DNA of 64,000 bases from Gordionus sp. m RMFG-2023 (taxonomy: Eukaryota > Nematomorpha > Gordioida > Chordodea > Parachordodidae), in assembly GCF_954871325.1 (NCBI RefSeq), contig NC_088775.1:27753561-27817560 (forward strand), in the 5' to 3' direction. Below are positions 56,275-64,000 of this stretch, one piece after another (the stretch's first letter is position 1; each line of letters starts with the position of its first letter). The position numbers and the translations under genes are program-made. A model generated the notes under the pieces. That model saw only the letters and a list, made by a program, of their open reading frames with translations. It was not told where the DNA came from and did not search any database.

Positions 56275-57530
56275 TAGTGATGTTAAGGTAACTAGTTACA
56301 AGTAGCTAGTTACCTGTAACTAGTTACATTTTGGCTAAAAAATAACTGTAACCAGTTATATTTTTAAAATTGTAACTAGTAACTGTAACTAGTTAAAAAT
56401 TTTGAAATGTAACTGCCAAAAGTAACTAGTTACTTTTAAAGATATATTCAAATAATTAATTTTATTTTTAATATGTTGTGATAAATTAATTTTAAATTAA
56501 ATTTATTTTTTAAATTAAATTTATTAATTTAAAATTTTGTGAAAATGTCTGATTATTCCCAACAATAATACAAATATATGTATGGCAGATGTGCAGGGAT
56601 TAAAATATTGTCAATCTCTAAAGGATACTATATTAGCTAGTATTGAAAAAAGGTAACTAAAATCAAATAATTATTTATAAATTAATAATATCATGTTATA
56701 GGTTTAATAATCTTTATGATAATGACAACATCATTGCTGCAATTCTTCATCCTTTATTTAAAACTGACTGGCCTTGGATTAAGCAAGAAAGTAATAAAGC
56801 AAAAAAGGAGGAAATTTTAAATTTAATAAATACCTAAATCCTAAAAGTGAATCCCAGACGAATGAATCATGCTCAAAACCAACATCACTTGATGTAGTTG
56901 AATTTTTTGACCTAAAGCGCCAAAATATTCTGGATAATGAACTTATAGAAAACTTTATCAAATCTAATAACAACACTTTATCTTTATATAACGATTTTCC
57001 AAAGTTAAAATTACTCTTTATTAAATATAATGTTGTTCTAACATCAAGTGCTCCCGTAGAGCGCTTATTCAGTCTAGGTAAGCTCATCTTTGGAGATAAA
57101 CGAGCACGTCTCCTAGATAATAACTTTGAAATTAATTTGTTGTTAAAAGCAAATAAACATTTATTAGATTCTAATTTTTATGAAAAATAAATGTTTTTTT
57201 TTTCAATGTAAATATATATTTTTATATTCGATGTAAATATTCAATTTTGCGATATTTTTTTATATAAATAAATTGTATATTATTTTAAATAAGTGATTAT
57301 ACTTTGTTTATCCTAATTTTTTTTATATTAAATAAATGCATTTAATAAATAAATAATGCGCATCTGAAGGATGTATAAAGTAAGTAACTAGTTACTTTTG
57401 AAAATAACGGTAACTAATAACTAGTTACTTTTGTAAAAATGTAACTAGTAACTGTAACTAGTTATGTTTTTGCCAATATAACTAGTAACTGTAACTAGTT
57501 ATGTTTCAAAAGTAACTTTTAACATCACTA
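56275..57530 (+). mobile_element. hAT element with GTAACTAGTTAC repeats and transposase remnant
   Basis: The 1,256-bp element starts TAGTGATGTTAAGGTAAC and ends GTAACTTTTAACATCACTA, with the perfect duplication AGATATAC (56267-56274 and 57531-57538). About a dozen copies of GTAACTAGTTAC and variants crowd both ends. Inside, the plus strand encodes the end of a hAT transposase: NDNIIAAILHPLFKTDW (56718) and, after a frame change, LTSSAPVERLFSLGKLIFGD and LLLKANKHLLD (57040-57180). The transposase N-terminal half is missing. Confidence 0.93.
56840..57188 (+). pseudogene. hAT transposase C-terminal part
   Basis: One frame runs from SESQTNESCSKPTSLDVVEF through SLYNDFPKLKLLFIKYNVVL to TSSAPVERLFSLGKLIFGDK and stops after NKHLLDSNFYEK. 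The SSAPVERLFS...LLKAN block is the hAT dimerisation region, well preserved. The preceding part (NNLYDNDNIIAAILHPLFK) is in another frame. Confidence 0.85.
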
Positions 57531-57948
57531 AGATATACCTATAATTTTGAGTAATTATAATAAAGAAAATTAATTTCTATATTTAAACAAATTCGGGCCG
57601 GGCTGGCAAAACTTTTTTTAAAAAATTAATTGTTCAAAAATTAGACCCGATAACTCGTGATAATTTCACTAAAATTAAATTTATATTTAAATTTTTTTTA
57701 AATACGTAATATTTAAAAATATATTTTATATAAATTCAAATTTAGATTTTATAAAATTTTTTTAAGAGAAATCCTTTTTCTAAAGTTTCCCATATTTTAA
57801 AGATCTCAAGGCTCCGTGGGGCTTTTTCCCGCTAGGCTTACTGGCCAGTCCACCCCTGGCAATCAAAAAATGGGAGGTATAATTTCAAATACCGTACAAT
57901 TTAATATCACGGAATAAAAATAATTATCATAATAACTTCAATTAGTGA

Positions 57949-58256
57949 TCTGCATCGGGCTACTTTTTCAAGCCCGGCCCGATATTTTTTTAAATAAGTT
58001 TTGCCGGCCCAGCCCGAATTCGATTTTTTTATAATATATACCGGCCCGGCCCGAATTTATTTAAATATAAAAATTAATTTTTATAATTACTCAAAATAAA
58101 AGACATGTTATATGGCGTATAATTTCTATAAATAAAATCAAATATTTTCATTTTACATAAAAAATTCAATATAAAATTGATAAATTTAGATATATTTAAA
58201 AAAATTTCCAAAGCTCGACCCGTCTCGAACCCGGGCCTACTTTTGCAGATCTCTAA
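57949..58256. mobile_element. GGGCCGGGCC-type MITE, complete copy
   Basis: It starts TAGTGATCTGCATCGGG and ends TTTTGCAGATCTCTA, a ~11-bp imperfect inverted repeat, with CCCGGCCCGA blocks inwards and an AT-rich centre. It is about 308 bp. The flanking bases do not give a perfect 8-bp duplication. Confidence 0.75.
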
Positions 58257-58259
58257 TTT

Positions 58260-60109
58260 TAATATTGATATACAAACAAATAATCTTACTATTTTATAAT
58301 GATAAATATTGGATCTCCAGAGACCCTATTAAGGAATTTGTTAAAATTATCTTATAGACTAATAGTAATTATAGATTTATCAATTATAACATGTTAGTGC
58401 ATTTTTTATGTTATTATCTATACATTAGAATTACCTGTTAAATAGTTATCATAGATTTAATTATATAAATTTTTATGTTAAAAATTATTATTTTTTTGAT
58501 AAGAAAATTTGCACATGATTTTATGAGCTAAAGTTTAATAAACCTAAAGAAGAATTATAATGAGTGGATGTGCAGCATTATACGAAGGAAGACATATTCG
58601 TAGAGCAAGGAAAGGAAGATTGGATTAAATGCATTCATTATGAAGAATAGGCTTATTATTAATTTTTATATGCATAAATGAAGAAATATTAATATAGGTC
58701 TTTTACAATTACAAGTATTTCATATTGTAATATTTCATATTTAGAAATAAAATTTTAACATATATATTGTCTAATTAAGTTTATTAAGTATCATAAATTT
58801 ATAAATGATGAATGATTAAATTATTGAAATAATCATTTTAACATATAGATATTGAAGAAAATTATTAAATACATAGCGGTTAATTTTATATTAAAACAAG
58901 AATGTTTAACAAAAAGATAATTATAATATTAATTTATAAAATATTATTATCAAATAGATGATGATAAATTTAGATGTAAATACTAATTAAATTTTTGTAT
59001 ATCTAAAAAATTAAGAAATATTAACATAGGTCTTTTACAAGTATTTCATATTTAAAATTAAATTCTTAAATAACTTATTATGACCACCATTTAAATTATC
59101 TACAATTTTAGATTATATAGTATATACGCATAATTTTAATTAATGATATCGATTTTGAAAATTATTTATCTTTGCGGATGAGAATTAGAGTCATTTGAGT
59201 TTAAAGTTAAAATCGAGGTCTAAAGTTTTAAAACTGTAGTGTTATGGATAATAAATCAAGGCACTGTTCATAAAGTAGATAAGATTATTTTCTATTTTGT
59301 ATATTTTTCACTTTCAGGTAGGATCAGGGTTTGATTTAAAAGTATAATAAAATTTGTAGTAGTTCAGGCAATATTTTAGAAAACTTGGCAGAGCTTTATT
59401 TGAATCAATTCAAAATTAAATATTTTATAGTTAATATATATTTTACTAGGGGAAATATCTAGAAATTTCAAGGCTATAATTTTGGGTTTAAAGTTAGGGT
59501 TTCGCGAAGAGCTAAGGCTACTAACATTCTATTATTTAATGACTGTTTTTAATATTTTGGTTGTACTTAGGGTTCCTTTTCAAAAAATGGTTTAATAAAT
59601 AAATAAAAAGGATTGAGTTATTATAATTTTTGAAATTATTTTAATCAATAACCATATTATAAGCTACAAAGTTTATGATATTCTTGTATCTTAGATACAA
59701 ATAGTCGCGTTACTGCCCAACCCTACCAGAATGAGCTGGTTTATTAGAAATAGAAGTTGAGGTTAACGCTAAGGAAATTAAAGCACATCAAAACGGATTG
59801 TAAAATATGTGTATTTTTGGAAGGAAAAATATTTTTGATGAATGTCTGATACAATAGTTTGTTAATTAAGAAGAGCACAACAAACAAATCAGGGTACCCT
59901 AAAACATGGCCTATAACTAACTGGAAGAAATGATATTTTATATTAAATGTTAAAAAAATTATATATAAAAAAATAAAATATTAATTCTTATCAATAATTA
60001 TTTGTCATCGTAATATCATTAATATTTGAACAAAACAAACAATAAATTTCGATATGTTTAAGGGAGGGCTATTATAGTAAAAAATTCCTTTAAATTGTAA
60101 TTCCCGAAA
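58260..60109. other. AT-rich intergenic DNA with a hAT end fragment
   Basis: No convincing gene. At 59685-59723 the sequence GTATCTTAGATACAAATAGT followed by TACTGCCCAACCCT resembles the right end of the outer hAT (GGTACTGCCCAACTCTG), so a worn relative probably ends here. A Ty3-like remnant may continue from 57859 to about 58640, but I cannot name its parts. Confidence 0.45.
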
Positions 60110-60453
60110 TTAGTTATCCAAGAATTCAGATGTCCAATTGACTTCGAATAAACTTGAATGAATACTTATGCTTTCGTGTCCAAGAATGGGTTCTTGGAAA
60201 TCGTTATTAAAGTTCAAATCATAGCTTTGCTCGTCCCATTCTAAATCGTTTCCTTGACAGGTGACACTATTAATTTCAGAAGTTGATACAGCGTTTTGAA
60301 CACTTCTAACAACTTCTTCAGAATTAGAGATTCTATCAAGAGTTGATATTGAGAGGATAGGTGGAATGTCAATGGGAACATTATAGATATCATTACAATT
60401 AATAAGGTTAGGATCACTATTAAGCTCTTCCAATATAGGGATATTTCTTTCAA
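60110..60453 (-). CDS. Possible last exon of an unidentified host gene
   Basis: A minus-strand frame of about 110 codons ends at 60110. The peptide is acidic and Ser/Asn-rich (PPILSISTLDRISNSEEVV, NDLEWDEQSYDLNFNND, ending VNWTSEFLDN) with a mixed, protein-like composition. There is no ATG, so a splice acceptor upstream (perhaps the AAG near 60446) would be needed. No domain is recognised; it could be a regulatory tail of a larger protein. Confidence 0.4.
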
Positions 60454-60990
60454 TAATGATATTATTTAAAAAATATTAAAAAGTAGACGTAGAGATTCAA
60501 TCAGTTATACATTAAAACTGTTCATTCAATTTCTAAATTTCTTATCATATAATCTAATTAACTTCCCAATATTATCTGACAGGGGGAATAGGGGGACCCA
60601 GAACACCAAACCCTTTGACCTCCCTCAAACGAAAATTTATTTTTTTAAAAGTTTTAAATTGACTTCTGTTTAAAAAAAGGTATGAATATTGCATAAATGT
60701 TGCTTACAATACCAAATTCAGTTATTTATTACGATTTTACTATGACATTGGGTTTACATAATAAGATCTAATTCTTATTCTAACTGCTTATTCGCAATTT
60801 CTATTATAAGAATGACGAATCTAATTATTTAGCCCATCAGAAAATAAATGATAAAAAGAATGTGATCGAAATATAAAATTAAAAAAGGTATATTCTTTCC
60901 TCAAGTGCTCCAATTAATGATTATTAGTGATGGACATGCTCTTTGAGTCCAAATGGTAAAATTTTTTTTAAAGAAATGCTCTTATACATA

Positions 60991-61579
60991 CAGAGGTACC
61001 ATTTGCACGACTTGGCCTGGATATTTTGAAAAAAATATTTTTGGGCCCGGCCGGGATTTTTTAAAAAATTTTTTTTGGCCCGGCTCGGAATTTTTTAAAC
61101 TTATATTCGACCAGGTATATACAAAAAATCCACCTATTCGGTATTTTATCATATTTTTCGGCGATATTATTATTTAATAAGCAAGCATATTAGCTAATGT
61201 TGTTAAACGGCTCTTTTTGAGCCGATTCTTAACGGCTAACTCAATATTTTCGCCAGAAAAATATTGACTAAGCCTAATTTCGATACCATATGTCAAGACC
61301 TTTGCTCCTTCCATGGACAAAATTTAGGCTTAAGTAATATTTTTCTGGATAAGATACTGTGTTAGCCGTTTTTAAAAATCGGCTCAAAACGAGCCGTATA
61401 ACAACACTATTTCCATATTTTATTTTTTTATATTCTAAACAGATATTTAGTATTATTTTTTTTAAAAAATATTAGGGCCCGGCCCGGGTATTTTTTTTTA
61501 AAATTTTTCAGGCCTTTCCGGGTATTTTTTAAAAAAAAATTTCAGGCGCCGGGCTTAGGGGCGGGCCTGCAGGTCTCTG
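60991..61579. mobile_element. GGGCCGGGCC-type MITE with a second MITE inside
   Basis: It starts CAGAGGTACCATTTGCACG and ends GGGCCTGCAGGTCTCTG, with repeated TTTTTTGGGCCCGGCCGGG-type blocks on both sides. The TAGTGTTG-family MITE at 61195-61409 sits in its centre. The 8 bp on each side do not match, so the boundaries rest on the termini alone. Confidence 0.7.
61195..61409. mobile_element. hAT MITE, TAGTGTTGTTAAACGGCT family
   Basis: 215 bp starting TAATGTTGTTAAACGGCTC and ending GAGCCGTATAACAACACTA, an extended inverted repeat, with a long internal inverted repeat as in its relatives (AAATATTGACTAAGCC ... GGCTTAAGTAATATTT). No perfect duplication is visible. Confidence 0.8.
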
Positions 61580-61616
61580 CTCTAATGAATGGATAAGAAA
61601 TAGATTGCATATTATA

Positions 61617-62359
61617 TTATTTTTTTTTCATAATATATGGTAAAGTATAATACTTAATTTTTCTTGATTCAAAGATGGGCTTATCTTGTTCGTACTTTTC
61701 CTTAAAAATAACATTATATCAAAAATTTTTATTGACTTTATTGATATATTTTTTTAAAAATTACCTCGTCAATTTTCCCTAGTAAAAATTCAGAATATTG
61801 AGATTTGATCAGAATGGAATCTCTGCAACTTCCTTCCGGGGTTTCTTAAAATATGTATATTTATATAATATTGAACTATATTCTTTTTAAAGGTCGGTTC
61901 CGTTCTACCCCGAACTGGGCTGATTCTAATTTTGATTCATTTAAAATGAGGCTGTAAAATTCAAGTAAATTTCTTATCTATTGGAGTTCTGTTTTATTGC
62001 GGTTTGTTGATAAATATCCTAACGATTTAATTTAATCTGTATTTATATATATAAGGAGTATTGCACGAAATTTGATCCAAAATTCTATTCCTAAATCATA
62101 TTTCTTAAAAGAAATTGCTGCTTAGCTGTATATAATAAAAATTAAACGATTTATTTTTATAGTAAACAAAACGACTTTTTTGAAAAATGTAGGATTGTGA
62201 TGTTCCCATATTGTCATAAAATGCATTCATCCTTAACTCCTGATTTTCGTTAATTTTCTTAGAGTTGTTATCCCGAAGATTGTAGTTTAAGAGGCAATGG
62301 TAAGATACCGGAAAATCCTTAAAATAAAAAAAATTATTATACCACTTGTTTAACATGAT
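61617..62359 (-). CDS. Candidate multi-exon host gene, structure only partly resolved
   Basis: Several minus-strand stretches look like short exons split by tiny AT-rich introns. The clearest are 62317-62168 (DFPVSYHCLLNYNLRDNNSK to YIFQKSRF), then KYDLGIEFWIKFRAILL from 62103, then IRNLLEFYSLILNESKLESA and QFGVERNRPLKRI near 61970-61875, and finally 61844-61765 (SILIKSQYSEFLLGKIDE) joined in phase across a 64-nt GT-AG intron to 61700-61617 (EKYEQDKPIFESRK ... stop). The joins between the first three and the last pair do not all fit one frame as I read them, so either exons or boundaries are wrong or the gene is broken. I do not recognise the protein. Confidence 0.35.
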
Positions 62360-62806
62360 TCTTGCTAACTTTTATATAAATATTATAATTTAATTTTTTT
62401 AAGAGAATTAAATTAATTCGGTGTCGAAAATAATGTGCACGAAGAGATCTGAACCGTTCGAATCATATTGTTGATTCGGTTCAGGTCTGGTTCATCTTGC
62501 TTTAAAACATATCAACAAAGCTACTAACGTCTTTTATTATTAGTGCAAAAACAAATATAGTTTATCGTACAATTAGAATATTTTCAAAATTGTCTAAAAT
62601 TATATCTTTAGGGGAAATAATTTTTTAATGGTTGAGAACACTTCTTATACTCTAATTAGAATAGTTGGCACCATCAAATAGCTAAATTCATATAGAAAAT
62701 GACGGCTGATACTGCAATTAAAATTGATTGATAAGGCATGTTATATAGATCTTCGTGATAATATTATTTTCCCATTTCTTGGGATAAATGTTGAACATAT
62801 TTATTA

Positions 62807-63046
62807 TCATGTGTTAATTTTTCTATTATTTATATAGTTTATCACTTGCTTAAAGAGCAGAAGCTTGGAGCGAAATTTAAAGAGATTTAAAACTATAACT
62901 ACGCAAACCCAAATCTCTATCATTATTAGCAAGATATCGATCCATATGACAATTTTTTTTGATGTTATAATTGCAATTTTGGGAGGAGAATTATGTTCCT
63001 TGTCAAAATTTTTTGGAAAGTGATCGTATTCGAGTAACTTAGGCAT
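62807..63046 (-). CDS. Possible first exon with a membrane segment
   Basis: An ATG at 63046 starts MPKLLEYDHFPKNFDKEHNS, followed by a hydrophobic run (IVIWIDILLIMIEIWVCVVI). The opening 40 codons use mixed bases and look coding; after about codon 60 the frame becomes AT-rich and may be intron (a GT lies after KLLLFKQ). No family recognised, and an isolated 79-codon frame in this DNA could be chance. Confidence 0.3.
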   Translation of the reverse strand: MPKLLEYDHFPKNFDKEHNSPPKIAIITSKKIVIWIDILLIMIEIWVCVVIVLNLFKFRSKLLLFKQVINYINNRKINT

Positions 63047-63464
63047 GGCTATGCAGTTATCTTTTTATTTGAAAATTGAAAAAAAAAAATTAAAAATATA
63101 ATCATCAGAGAATTATCGAGGTTAAATTTTAGGCCAAATTTGAAGAGAACCATTCTCAAGTTCAGCCTAATCTGAATTTTTTAATTTTGATAATTTTACG
63201 AGCTGGGAGTTTTCGAAACTCTGTTATTTTAAATATTGCCAGCTCTTTGTAATTTTATACAGGGGAATTGGAAATTTGAGCAATAAGGGTACATCCAAAG
63301 TCAAAATAATTTTCAATAAAAAATAAATGATTCTTGCATTTATACATTATGCGTCCAAACTCAATTTAATAAATTTCAATTATAAGTAAATTTTTGAAAA
63401 ATTTGACTTAGGATGCACCAAAGAATATTTAACATTAATTTCAATTGATTAATTATAATTTATA

Positions 63465-63674
63465 AAAAAAAATATATGAAAAAACTAATATAAATTATAT
63501 TTGGTTCAAAAGTTCATGGCAAAATTATCTGAAAATTATAAGGTAGGTATTCCAAACATGGTGGAATACATTTCCGGTAAAATCAGATTTTTAAATTTAA
63601 AAAACGCACTCAAAAAATGATTTACTGAAAAAATAACACATTGCCAAAAACACATTGACGCTAACATATATGTA
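63465..63674. mobile_element. Half copy of the palindromic MITE seen at 55608-55986
   Basis: AAAAGTTCATGGCAAAATTA, GGTAGGTATTCCAAACATGG and AATACATTTCCGGTAAAATC match the right half of the 55608-55986 element, ending GACGCTAACATAT. The left half is absent, so this is a truncated copy. Confidence 0.7.
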
Positions 63675-64000
63675 AGCGTAGGGGTGGGATCAATATCAAT
63701 AAATTCCTGTTTTACAATAACAATACCAATATAAACCAATATAAAATCAAAGATTGGTATTAGTTTTAAAACAATGGAATTTACACAATAATATCGAGAA
63801 TTTTTAGAAACATAAAATTATGCTATGGACATGGCCTCATATGCAAACACTTCATCATTTTTAACTATTATTCCTCATATTTTAGCATTTAGAACACGTT
63901 AAGAGTTATAACCTAATGCTATTTTACAACTCTTTAGCTGCTTTTGCTTATATATATTTTAATTCAATATATATATTTATATAATATTGACGATGAAGAT
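63675..64000. other. Window end, AT-rich, no gene seen
   Basis: The last 325 bases contain ATACCAATATAAACC-type short repeats and a TATATA tract. Nothing codes for a recognisable protein. Confidence 0.4.

Larger units (their letters stand above)
56076..57662. mobile_element. GGGCCGGGCC-type MITE, split by a hAT
   Basis: The piece 56076-56274 (TAGAGCTCTGCAAAAC, GGGTCGGGTCGGGCC) and the piece 57539-57662 (ATTCGGGCCGGGCTGGC, ending ACCCGATAACTCGTGATA) align in reverse complement with the two halves of the copy at 57949-58256. The hAT at 56275-57530 with its duplication accounts for the gap. Confidence 0.75.
54328..57858. mobile_element. hAT element with CAGGGGCGGAC ends, carrying nested insertions
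   Basis: The start CAGGGGCGGACCGGG (54328) and end CCAGTCCACCCCTG (57858) are a common hAT terminus, followed inwards by AAAAGCCCC / GGGGCTTTT on the two sides. The flanking 8 bp (GCAGGGGA and GCAATCAA) agree only partly, so the duplication is uncertain. Inside are a palindromic MITE (55608-55986) and a MITE (56076-57662) that carries a further hAT. No transposase of its own was recognised. Confidence 0.65.

Noticed and set aside
60953-61177. 74-codon frame with repeated FFWPGSEFF-like blocks
   Set aside because: It is a translation of the TTTTTTGGCCCGG repeats at the end of the MITE 60991-61579.
62450-62510. Small inverted repeat GATCTGAACCG ... CGGTTCAGGTC
   Set aside because: Too short and isolated to call a MITE; it may be a worn end of a hAT with GGTTC repeats.
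63536-63739. 67-codon minus-strand frame with hydrophobic segments
   Set aside because: It overlaps the half palindromic MITE at 63465-63674 and is explained by it.
1-64000. Host as an arbuscular mycorrhizal fungus or microsporidian (AT-rich, transposon-rich)
   Set aside because: The V-ATPase G protein has animal-type ARKRK and [14 protein letters not shown] blocks and differs from fungal forms; the LINE tail and hAT termini are also common in invertebrates. Not strictly excluded.
1-64000. tRNA, rRNA or other structured RNA genes
   Set aside because: No A/B-box pair with a cloverleaf, no rRNA core motif was found on reading; a covariance search would be needed to be sure.

Overview
This is a gene-poor, very AT-rich eukaryotic window, by eye roughly three quarters A+T, built mostly of transposable elements inserted into one another. 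The one host gene I can name with confidence is a spliced V-ATPase subunit G gene (34506-34942, minus) with two 40-nt introns. Its N-terminal half (ARKRK followed by [13 protein letters not shown]) is of the animal type rather than the yeast type. With the LINE, many hAT transposons and three Ty3-like elements, this suggests an invertebrate animal with tiny introns; the species cannot be told from the window. Several other GC-richer islands look like host exons, but I could not name them.

Layout. 1-3490: non-LTR retrotransposon (LINE) pieces, including an internal inversion. 3493-6300: a 2.8-kb foldback element carrying a satellite-like array. 6500-9550: possible host exons, a hAT with transposase remnant and small hAT-type MITEs. 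9810-23566: a hAT (element O) whose left part is inverted and whose transposase is split by Ty3-like element 2 (12534-21841), which itself holds a near-perfect 2,416-bp-arm palindrome. 23575-34500: intergenic DNA with a candidate two-exon gene (25603-26296), LINE and hAT remnants and MITEs. 34506-34942: the V-ATPase gene. 35230-40785: decayed Ty3-like element 3 with two hAT MITEs inside. 42000-42640: candidate host exons. 42964-53020: a three-level nest in which a hAT contains Ty3-like element 1, which has a second hAT-type foldback element in its 3' LTR. 53930-58260: a Ty3-like fragment split by a hAT that contains a palindromic MITE and a MITE that contains another hAT. 60110-64000: candidate host exons and MITEs.

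hAT superfamily DNA transposons dominate: at least ten copies have a perfect 8-bp target site duplication, several with a transposase C-terminal dimerisation motif. Two separate foldback elements, 46 kb apart, carry arrays of related ~105-120-bp units centred on the same 12-bp palindrome, TGACAATTGTCA. I regard this shared array, the 2.4-kb palindrome inside Ty3-like element 2, the hAT O inversion and the triple nest as the most unusual features. I found no rRNA, tRNA or CRISPR array, and no coherent new gene system; the novelty here is in repeat architecture.
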